13,391 bases of DNA from Gyrodactylus bullatarudis (Eukaryota; Platyhelminthes; Monogenea; Gyrodactylidea; Gyrodactylidae), in the NCBI GenBank assembly GCA_012064415.1, contig SSNU01000101.1, positions 1 through 13,391 of the forward strand, read 5' to 3'. Below the pieces are notes generated by a model that was not told where the DNA came from, ran no database searches, and was given only the letters and a program-made list of their open reading frames with translations. The translations under genes were made by a program, and so were the position numbers. The stretch's first letter is position 1; every line of letters starts with the position of its first letter. This document shows positions 5,138 to 13,391 of this stretch, in pieces.

Positions 5138-8100
5138 ATGGGATCTTGTGTTTCTAGTGGTGTATTGAATGCTGAAACTCCAACTAATATTACAGAATTT
5201 GCTCCTGGTAACTACAGAAAAAATTCAACTTTTTCACCAACCTCTTTCATCTTTAGTTCAACGGATAAGATGAACTTTATAAAGCCCATCTCCAATATTC
5301 TCATGACCAACAGTAGAACTAGCCTCGAATCCAATTCATGTAAGTGACTTTATTCCGCTCTAGTATTTTAGCTCTTGAATTGGCCACTTTATGCCGAGAG
5401 TATATGACTGAAGATCTCTATAATGCCCTCATCTGTTCGCCAATGACAGAGTACTCTGTCAGGAGACTGTCTCTTTCCAAAATGCCTGAACCTTCTAGTG
5501 TCGATTCTCTATTCGCTTGCGCTGTTCGATTAAAAAAGCTAGGGAGTTTAATTGAAAAAGACAAGATAACCAAACGAGATCTTTTGGAGAATTTGGTCTA
5601 CGCGATTTCAGTCCTGGAAACGACCTACATTGAAGAGACAAAGTGAGTAACATAAAATGGCACCAAATCAATTATTATGTAATTAGCACACCTCAACAAA
5701 GTAGTTGCTTACCTGTGCTTAATTTCCTCACCCAGCCATATGATCACAACAATTTCACATTTCATGTAGATTCAAATTTTCACTAGCAGTTTTTGTCTAC
5801 TCGTATTGTCTACTCATAAGTAGCTATGAAATGATGGAATTATTGAAAAAAAATTTTTTTTCTTGCTCAAGTTTCCTCATGAATTAAATTAAAGTTGCCA
5901 TGGAGACAAAAGATCCTAGTGTCAGATTTTTTCGATAAACTTTAGAATTCCTCAAAAGTGTTTAGTGAAAGCATAAATGGATGGCTTTCTGGTATAAAGT
6001 TATCTTGTCTTGTCTTGTGATCTGATTCTTGTTTCGAGCTTTTCCTCCGCAGAAATTCATTCTTCTATGATTGTGCTTACTTTTTGAAGATGTCGAAATT
6101 TTTTAACTTTAATTCAACTAAATCTGATGAATTATGCAATTTTTTTACGATAAAGTTTACTTAGACATAAAAATCTATGTATGACATGGAGAATTCCATG
6201 AAACGCCTATTTTTACATTTGCATTTTTTATATTTTACCATACAAAATAGTGACATCTCATGAAGCCCTAAAATCTAATATTATTAGTCTCATCAATGGA
6301 AATCGATGGCTTAGAATTTCTATTAGATTTTTGTTTTTTGATGCAAAATAAATTTGGAAAATAATATATTTATCAAATATTTATATGTAATATTCAGAAT
6401 TTTAATAGGAAAATTGTATGGAATCTGAAATCTTCGATGAATAATGTATTAGTAAAAGTGTAGTTTTATTAAAATATAACCAGCCTGTTCTCCAAAGCAT
6501 CTTCCAGAAAAGGGTTGATTAAATCTAATTTTAGTAATATTTCAGAATTTTAGTGATTATAATAATCACGTAATTACGCAGTATAAATTCATTGAAAATT
6601 GGGCGTCGATTTGAAAAATATTAGGACTTTTAAACATGAATGGCATAATGGTGAAGAATTTTCAAGACATGCTTCAAATTGAAACCTTCAATACATGAGG
6701 GTCAGTTTGACTCAGTTGCTACCAAATGCTGAGTTGATTATAAATTTCCAGATTCTCTATGACCAATGGACAGTATAGCTGATCAGGGAACCTGAATACC
6801 AAGTTTTTACATGCATGAGAAAACTATAGACAAATGTGAGGTATCCTCTCACTGAGAATTATTTTTTTCTCATTGGGAAAATTGAGAACTATGAATTTCA
6901 TTATTGAATACGAATCAATATTATAATCGACAAAATAATTCTCTTAAACAGATTTCATTAAAATTTATTAAATAATTTTAACATGATAAGCATTAGAAAT
7001 AATAATGAGCATTAGAACTACATTTCTATGTAGACCAACTTGTCATAAATCCTAACCTTTACAAGATTGATATCTTCAATTTGTACCCATTCATTTTTGA
7101 TCACTGTGAAAATAAAAAGGAGTTACTTTTTATTGATTGATCAGAACTACACTCTTCCAAGTTATATTTTCAACTACTCTATATTCAAAATTGAGAATAT
7201 CGACTTGTCATTTTGTAAATTGCCCATAAATGTACCAAGTAAGGGTAAATTTTTAATCTCATACCGACTTTTCCGATAAAACCAAGAGTTTTTTTGTAAG
7301 GCATTCAAGTTAAAAATTCTAATCTTACAAGCTTATCCAATTTCATAGAAAGTTTACCTCTTTTGTTTAGATCCTATGATAAGTTAACAATTGGTGAAAA
7401 TAATCTGTTGCCTCCAACACCAATTTCTCAAATAAAACTCGTCCAAAATGATTGTTGTAGTTCAACTTCCTATAACTCCTTAACACCTGCTTAAAAGGTA
7501 GCTTGCACATTTTAATAGTTTTGTCGACTCTTTGAGCAATGATTAATAATTTCTGGAATTTATTATTAACTTGGATTACTTGAGAGTATGTGATCATTCT
7601 TGTATTTTGATTGAATGAATTTTACAAATAATCCAGACGTCTACATGAAGTGGACGATGAACTCTCCGAGGTTGCTCAAGATTCAATTCCGGATGAGGTT
7701 AGGAATTGGCTTGCATCCACCTTTTCCAAGTCGGCTCAGCAACAGCCTAAAGATGAGAGTAAGCCTACCTTTAGAAGTGTCGCCAATGTCATTAGAGCTG
7801 GGATTGTTGTTGAAAGGTAAGTGATTCTTCCTTTTCTGTTGATGATCCATAGATTTGGATGAGGAAATTTACAGGTTTTTCTAACTACTATTGACGATTA
7901 TTTCCTAAACATTCTAATTTCCAACAGCCAATAGGATTTCTATCTTAAATCAATTTAGAACCTCTTTTATTAATCTCTCTGAATAAGTTAAGATTCCAGC
8001 TCTATAATTTGTCTCATGCATCCTGTACTAGTTCAAAGAAAGTTGATTTTCATGAAAAATTTGATTCCTGTTTCGGATGTTCTTTTGAAAACCCATTTCC

Positions 8101-11100
8101 CAAGGTCATAGCTGACTCCTGAACTTAAAATAACTGTAGTTCCTTAATTAGTATATCTATAAACCATATGAGAGCCTAACTGATTTAAATTTTAATCAAC
8201 TGAAACTATAAGAATTAAAGCTGGGTTCTTCTATAGCTATTGAGAAATGACAGGCCTTGATGTTGTGAGAATTTTTAGATGAAATAAGTCTTTTCTATTT
8301 TGAAATCTATAAAAATATGAATACTTTCAAGTGAACATTTATTAGTAGAATATACCGAAGACTTTCATCTTGCTCAAACCTTGCCATCCCGCCGAATGTG
8401 ATGCTCATGTTGAAAGTAAGATTAAAAATCATATCGTGTATTAAAATTGAAACGAATTCACTCTCCCTTTATAACCAGGCTGAAATTGACTTGTGGAATT
8501 TCAATGTTTTTGAAATCAACGAGGCCAGCGAAAATCATGCCCTCAAATATGTTGGCTATGAATTACTCCATAAATATGATTTAATCAGAAAATTCAAGGT
8601 TAGTTCACATCGATATATGTACATTTATAAAAAGATACTTTTATCTTGTAGTGAGATTTATTAAAACGAGCTCATTAAACATAAAATACTGTATTCATAT
8701 AATTTTATGATCTCATCCCTATCAGTTCTGTTCAATCAGATTAGAGAATATAAGAGTTTGACCCATGAAAATAAAAACTGTTTCTACGAACTTTTATCAA
8801 GATATAAAAATTCTTGTATTGTCGAAATATATGTGTTACCGTTAATTTTGTTACTCTTGTTAGTCTCAAGATTTTTACCATTCAAAAGAGCGAAAAATTT
8901 TGATCAGAATAACAGAGTAATAGACCTATTTTTCATCTGATTTCAACTTGGATCTTTTAGTGATATTCGATGTATTTATCAATTATAAAATAACAATAAT
9001 ATATAGTTACTTTAAAGTAACACCATGATTTAAATACAAATTAAGAAGAGAGAAAAAATAAATTAGAAAAATCATAGTCAGAACTTTATTTTTTATTTAT
9101 AATAATAATTTTTTCTATGAATTTTAGTTAGATACAACAGTGCTGGAAAACTTTTTAATTCAATTAGAAGTAGGATACAGCAAGAATAAGAACCCATATC
9201 ACAATCTCATTCATGCAGCCGATGTTGCCCAGACTTCGCATTCCATCATGTTGCAAACCAGAATAGGTGTAAGTTATAAAACGTAGATAGATAAAACCTA
9301 TTTGCATATTATCTCTCTTTTATGCTTTAGGACTGGCTCAATGATATCGAGGTATTTTCAGTGCTATTCGCCGCTCTGATCCATGATTATGATCATACCG
9401 GAACTACGAACAATTTTCATATTCAAACAAGGTACGCTTTCAATAAACCTTGCTCGTACATTGGTTTGAATGGTATTAGGGTTGGCTCATTCGTTTCCCA
9501 TTATTACATCAAGAAAGCACCCAACCTTCTTGAACAAAAAGTTTTAGAAATTTTTTTCATCAATCTCTCATAAAGAACCGAAGGGTCACACGTTTAACAG
9601 GTTGACGTTTCATCTTAAATGGCATATTTAAAAATTATATTTTTTTATAGATCCAATCTGGCATTATTGTACAACGACAGAGGGGTTCTTGAGAATCATC
9701 ATGTCAGCTCAATATTCCGGCTAACCCAAGAGGAAGAATTCAATCTGTTCGAGAAAATGACGCCAGAACAATACAAGTGTGTTAAATATAAATTTAGGCC
9801 TTTTCTCGTTTTTTCCCAACTAACAACACCTTGAAATTCAAGAGATATACTGAATATATATATATATTAAGGAGTTTGCATTAATTTCACAGATCTATTG
9901 TGGTTGGGTAAAATAAGCCTATTTGACATGAAGATGGGAATTTACTATTTTTACAGAAAAACTCAATATTTTTCTCTAATTCCACGATAAAACATGAGTT
10001 GTAAGAAGAAAGAAAATTTCTGGAAAATGCCCAAATTTCCCACTTTTGGTAAAGATTTAATTTTTTTCTGAAACTTTTTTTTAGGTTTCATTTTCCATAA
10101 ATTTAATTTATTCATGTTTATTGAAAGAGTTGGTCCCAAATATAGCCCATAAGGTAGAGGTTTCGATTTGGGTAGTCAAAAACAAACTTTAGATCACTCT
10201 TTCACTTCAAATTAGAAATTTGGCGCTAACTAAAATTCAAAATGTCTTCTAATATTTCATTATTTTTTTTCTCAAACCAATGAAAGGAGCATTTTTAGTA
10301 GGATTTAAAAAAACTATACACTTTCCTTGATGAAAAATTTAGATTTTTCTGTGAAAATAATGATAGATTTCTAACTTTAGTTGTTCGCCATAATTTGAAG
10401 ACTGAATGTGCTATTTCAGGGATTAAAATTCATTTTGGAAGTGTTTATAAAACTTGTTTCATTTTCAAGGGAATTTCGTAATAGTGTCATTGATATTGTT
10501 CTAAATACTGATATGACTTTGCATTTTACACAACTCAAGACAATGAGAAACCTGATTACAATTCCGGAAAAGTGGGTTACACCCTGTATCAACTTGTATA
10601 ATTTCTATAGTTGGTTAATTAAATTACTTTATTTAGTATCGATAGACAAAAGGCATTGTCTCTCCTTGTCCATTGTGCTGATATCTCACATCCGGCAAAG
10701 ATTTGGTCTCTACACGAGAAATGGTCTGATGTGCTCTGTGAAGAATTCTTTTTACAGGTAAAGATTTAGATCCTGGTTGAAGATATTTTTCCTACATTTT
10801 ATTCATGATAGAGGTTAATTCATAAAAGTCATCTAAAACTATGGCAACTTTTCAATCCTGATGTGCGTGAAAAATTAATCAATCTTAAATTTATCCATAG
10901 TTTAGAAAAAAAATTCTTGTCAATTCAACAGATTGTCAATTACGAAAGGGGAAACTTTTTCCCTGTTATCCAAACAGTCATGATTTGAACGACATTCAGT
11001 AAAGAATAAACCCTGAAATTCCCACTGGGTTATATCTGGTTAAGCTTTCAAGAGGACCTAAATTTTGATCCATAACTAAAAATAACTAATTCGTAATCAG

Positions 11101-11760
11101 CGTATTCACAAACCATTAGATAGACAGAAGATTGAATGTATTTAGTCATGGAAAAAAATTCTCTTGAACTTAAACGGGTAAAAATTAAATGAGTATGCCA
11201 AGATTCAATGCTCTATCATAAGATTAACAATTCATCTTGAAGAATTTTAATCTATATTGAAAATTCTTCATGGTTCTGATGTCTGATTCATTCACAGACC
11301 ATTCAAGTGTTCAAACCCGAGTAGAGTATCTTGAATTATCAGAATGTACAAGAGTGAAAAAGGTTCATTATAATGAATAATTATTCTAATAAAACTATTT
11401 TTCACCATTTTTAAGGGAGATCGTGAAAAGGAACTAGGTCTTCCAATATCTCCACTATGCGATCGTAATACTGTTGTTGTACCCCAATCACAAATCGGCT
11501 TTATCGACTTCATTGTTGAGCCTAGTTTTCAAGTTCTTGGAGATATGATTGAGAAAATGTTGAGTCATATACTCCAGAATAACAAAAAACCAGTTAATGA
11601 TGATGACAGAGACTCGGACGATGGAAGCTCTACCAAAGCCAATGTCAGAAGACCTTGGATTGAACACTTTAAGAATAATAAGGAAAAATGGAATATTGAA
11701 ACAGAAATTTGGAACGCTAATAAGAAAGAGGCTCAAGAAGCCAACGAGGACAAGGAGTAA
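5138..11760 (+). CDS. Pde1: Calcium/calmodulin-dependent cyclic nucleotide phosphodiesterase 1 (PDE1)
   Basis: PDE1 hydrolyses cAMP/cGMP under Ca2+-calmodulin control. Eleven exons chain without a frame break into 591 residues: 5138-5339, 5372-5642, 7637-7816, 8349-8415, 8479-8598, 9128-9268, 9331-9431, 9651-9776, 10470-10571, 10637-10757 and 11416-11760. All introns are GT-AG; they measure 32, 1994, 532, 63, 529, 62, 219, 693, 65 and 658 nt. The regulatory part is LFACAVRLKKLGSLIEKDK with LVYAISVLETTYIEETK (before residue 159), like the PDE1 calmodulin-binding/inhibitory region. Catalytic residues are all present: YHNLIH (H305, H309), IHDYDHTGTTN (H345, D346), CADISHP (D452) and SQIGFIDF with the purine-clamp Gln (Q503). 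The N-terminus MGSCVSSG fits an N-myristoylation plus palmitoylation signal, unusual for PDE1. RRLS (98-101) is a PKA consensus; PKA phosphorylation of vertebrate PDE1A lowers calmodulin affinity. The first exon is the least certain, since it depends on the 32-nt intron; an in-frame ATG at 5404 could start a shorter isoform. Confidence 0.95.
5340..5371 (+). other. 32-nt micro-intron in PDE1
   Basis: The donor is the perfect consensus GTAAGT and the acceptor is ATTTTAG. Reading through meets TGA within three codons. The nearer AG (5362-5363) would leave an in-frame TAG, so only the 32-nt form keeps the frame into the conserved second exon. If exon 1 is not used, this intron disappears and translation could start in exon 2. 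Confidence 0.65.
5643..7636 (+). other. PDE1 intron 2 (1994 nt), no gene recognised
   Basis: This is the largest intron of the gene, from GTGAGT to ATCCAG. It is AT-rich throughout, with only short open frames that lack similarity to anything I recognise and lack coding-like composition. No transposase, RT or tRNA was seen. It splits Lys158 after its second base. Confidence 0.8.
7817..8348 (+). other. PDE1 intron 3 (532 nt), nothing else recognised
   Basis: It runs from GTAAGT to TTAGTAG and lies between the NVIRAGIVVER block and the IYRRLSS block. It splits an Arg codon after its second base. The intron is AT-rich, with no candidate exon or RNA. Confidence 0.8.
8599..9127 (+). other. PDE1 intron 5 (529 nt) with a perfect palindrome
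   Basis: It runs from GTTAGT to ATTTTAG. It contains a 77-codon open frame (8707-8940) with a hydrophobic stretch, but that has no splice logic or recognisable family. It also contains the 16-bp perfect palindrome GTTACTTTAAAGTAAC at 9006-9021. Confidence 0.75.
9777..10469 (+). other. PDE1 intron 8 (693 nt), nothing else recognised
   Basis: It runs from GTGTGT to TTCAAG between the MTPEQY and EFRNSVIDIVL exons, splitting a Lys codon. A (TA)n run is present at about 9855-9867. No gene or RNA is seen. Confidence 0.75.
10758..11415 (+). other. PDE1 intron 10 (658 nt), nothing else recognised
   Basis: It runs from GTAAAG to TTTTAAG between the EEFFLQ and GDREKELGLP exons, in phase 0, an intron-flanked junction in the middle of the catalytic domain. 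It is AT-rich, with no candidate gene. Confidence 0.75.
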
Positions 11761-12483
11761 TCGCTATTATTAATTTATAACCCAATGGACAAGCCTTTCT
11801 AGCTATCATTCCCAGGACTGAATATCTTAACCGATAAAAATCCATTTCGCCATTTAGTCAATTCTATTGGTTGAATTTAATCGATTTGATCTGTCGAAAT
11901 TATCAATTCAACTCTTGTGTATTCTCTTTTTAATTATTACGAAAATATTTTAAAAATTATAACTGTGCTTATTTAAATTAGTTAGAAATACATATCTTTA
12001 CATATATTTGTTAATGTGAATATTGTTTTAATTGGTTGAGGTTGTTTATTCAGCATATTTTTTATCTGAACCAATTCAGATTCAGACTGCAAGCTTCTCA
12101 TTCTCAAATAGAGATACATTGAATTCCTCAGTTGAGAACAGTTTGGATGAGTCTTTTGAAATAGGTTTTATGAGCTCCTCGGTTGGGTAATCTTCTCAAA
12201 TCTCATCTTAAACATATTAAAAATTTCATGCTAGTTGAAATGATTGAGAAAAAAGTTTAAAATTTGCCCACCATTATATGGCTGTTTATCAATCTACTCA
12301 AAAAACAATTGAACTAAATTATTCTTCATTGAATACTATTTAGTTCAATGAATTTATTTTAAAATTATTGAAATTACGCGGGATAAAGATTGAAAGAATT
12401 GAGGGTGAATTTAATGTAATTTTTGATGAATTTAGTAACAGTACCTATCGGCTTCAATCAGACAGATTCAAATTTATGATTAG
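11761..12483 (+). other. PDE1 3' UTR / convergent intergenic region
   Basis: No clear gene follows the PDE1 stop for about 720 nt. The region contains overlapping short open frames on both strands near 12032-12195, an inverted repeat at 12308-12349, and TTTATT at 12045-12050, which would be a minus-strand AATAAA. The first plus-strand AATAAA after the stop is at 12484, so this stretch would be 3' UTR if that signal is used. Confidence 0.5.
12308..12349 (+). repeat. Perfect 12-bp inverted repeat (stem-loop)
   Basis: The arms ATTGAACTAAAT (12308-12319) and ATTTAGTTCAAT (12338-12349) are perfectly complementary, with an 18-nt loop. It lies in the presumed PDE1 3' UTR and could be an mRNA stem-loop or a small transposon remnant. 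Confidence 0.8.
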
Positions 12484-12500
12484 AATAAATAGACTTTATT
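12484..12500. terminator. Bidirectional poly(A) signal between convergent genes
   Basis: AATAAA (12484-12489) and TTTATT (12495-12500) lie five bases apart and give a canonical hexamer on each strand. The plus signal would serve PDE1. The minus signal lies 89 nt past the stop of the candidate minus-strand exon at 12589-12643. A second plus-strand AATAAA lies at 12560-12565. Confidence 0.55.
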
Positions 12501-12588
12501 TTCTAGAAAAAATATATATTTCAATAACTTTGACAAAACTTGTATAATAACGAAGATAAAATAAAAACGGACTGTGATATTTTGATTA

Positions 12589-12643
12589 TTACTTTTGATT
12601 GTATTGCAACGACGTTTCTATAGGTAAATCTTCTGGGTCAATT
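12589..12643 (-). CDS. Candidate last exon of an unidentified minus-strand gene
   Basis: On the minus strand, a long T-rich tract ending CTTTCAG (a very good 3' splice site) is followed by one base completing a codon. Then comes the open frame IDPEDLPIETSLQYNQK with TAA at 12589-12591. A minus-strand AATAAA follows about 90 nt further on. The composition is richer in G and C than its surroundings and reads as real protein. I do not recognise the family. I could not find a convincing matching donor exon in the window, so the rest of the gene may lie beyond a long intron to the right. The short length leaves real doubt. Confidence 0.35.
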
Positions 12644-13391
12644 CTGAAAGAAAAAAAATATTAATTTATTCGAAATTCATACACAAATTGATTAACATGT
12701 GCTTATAAATTATAACATTGTTTACAACGAGAAAAAATTACTAGAGCCTAATTGGACGATCATAACAGGGTAGTTTTATCTATCCGAATGGATAACCTTT
12801 TGGATAAAAATCCTTTAATTCATCTTCTTTTTATAAAGATTGTTCATTAAGATCTGGGACAAGAGAGTAAATTTTTAAAATTAATCATCATAAAATAGTC
12901 ACTCGAAAAGGGATTGAAGTAATCAATGAGATCATCAGCTCGAAGCTCACTTAATACAAAGACTTAGTAGTAAGATTATATGATCAAATATTCAATCAAT
13001 TGAATATAGTTTATAAAGATTATTGCACTGTCTTTGTTTAAGCCTTTTCTCATGAGATTTGAATTTAGAAGTGAAGAATTTATTGTTTCCTAATCTGAAA
13101 GAGCTCTTACTGAAAGAAAACAAGTTTTATAAGCATTCTATTAAATTGAAATTAACAAGCCCCCAAACCAAGAAGTATAACAGTTTATTTTTCAAATATT
13201 TATTTCGAGAGAGAAACTCTTTGATCTCTGTTTTTAGTTGAGCGACAGATAATTCCATAAGTAAAAAGGGTTGATGCCAGTTATAAGAATATAGCGCTTT
13301 TATTTCGTGGCATACTCATCAGCTTTTACATGCCAGATTTATATAAAGAAAATTGTGTACAAAATCTTGGTTTTAGCTCTCATTGGTTGTT
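12644..13391. other. Unresolved right end, possibly intronic sequence of a minus-strand gene
   Basis: No complete gene can be supported. Two stretches read as possible coding sequence on the minus strand: ELRADDLIDYFNPFS (about 12909-12953, plus coordinates), followed by a possible GTGACT donor, and DELKDFYPKGYPFG (about 12790-12831), which ends in TAG. On the plus strand, 13059-13241 is open and contains an LRR-like FPNLKELLLKENKF, but it has no ATG. Short ATGCCA/TGGCAT repeats lie at 13274-13335. Confidence 0.3.

Noticed and set aside
8707..8940. 77-codon plus frame with a hydrophobic segment inside PDE1 intron 5.
   Set aside because: It lies wholly in an intron whose flanking exons join in phase with conserved residues. 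It resembles no family and has low-complexity AT-rich composition.
11292..11736. Minus-strand open frames across the last PDE1 exon.
   Set aside because: They are antisense shadows of the conserved SQIGFIDFIVEP-coding exon.
13059..13241. Plus-strand 60-codon frame with an LRR-like stretch FPNLKELLLKENKF.
   Set aside because: It has no ATG, only one repeat-like unit, no splice sites of quality, and AT-rich Lys/Leu/Phe composition that arises easily by chance.
13303..13322. Hammerhead-ribozyme-like core on the minus strand: CTGATGA, a short G...C-closed loop, then GAAA, near ATGCCA/TGGCAT repeats (13274-13335).
   Set aside because: A plausible stem III with an AUA site can be drawn, but stem I does not pair in either type I or type III topology and stem II would be only two base pairs. 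It is probably chance.
1..13391. CRISPR arrays, tRNA or rRNA genes, bacterial operon features.
   Set aside because: None is seen. Spliced animal genes, poly(A) signals and a SECIS show a eukaryotic nuclear context.

Overview
This is an AT-rich animal (metazoan) nuclear genomic segment. It carries spliced, conserved animal genes with GT-AG introns, AATAAA poly(A) signals and a selenocysteine-encoding UGA. The exact species cannot be read from it. An invertebrate that has kept the selenocysteine machinery fits best. Two introns of about 30 nt, both near the 5' end of their coding sequence, recall the 5' micro-introns described in flatworms such as schistosomes, but a crustacean or other invertebrate is not excluded.

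Layout, left to right: (a) 3-275, the C-terminal tail of an open frame resembling the end of a Gypsy-type retrotransposon polyprotein, followed by a purine tract. (b) TSPO, minus strand, 1387 to 808, two exons. (c) A 580-bp AT-rich divergent spacer. (d) GFER/ALR, plus strand, 1968-2508, two exons. (e) TTC5, minus strand, 4116 to 2584, two exons, tail to tail with GFER with only 75 bp between stop codons. (f) A 158-bp divergent spacer. (g) SELENOK, plus strand, 4275-4545, two exons joined across a 28-nt intron, with Sec encoded by UGA at 4537-4539, a 10-bp hairpin just after the stop and a SECIS element at 4599-4665. (h) PDE1, plus strand, 5138-11760, eleven exons I could chain without a frame break into a predicted 591-residue protein. 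(i) 11761-13391, the PDE1 3' UTR and a region that seems to hold at least one terminal exon of a minus-strand neighbour; the two transcripts appear to converge on a palindromic AATAAA/TTTATT poly(A) site at 12484-12500.

The genes are not an operon: they alternate in orientation as two head-to-head and one or two tail-to-tail pairs, so neighbours probably share promoter and 3'-end space. Functionally they are housekeeping or signalling genes: TSPO (outer mitochondrial membrane), GFER (disulfide relay in the mitochondrial intermembrane space), TTC5 (p300/stress cofactor and tubulin mRNA autoregulation), SELENOK (ER membrane) and PDE1 (Ca2+/calmodulin-controlled cyclic nucleotide hydrolysis). 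The most informative features are the complete selenoprotein K gene with its recoding signals, the 28- and 32-nt introns, and a PDE1 N-terminus with an apparent acylation signal. I found no evidence of an entirely new system; most of the window is well-conserved eukaryotic biology in an unusually compact form.
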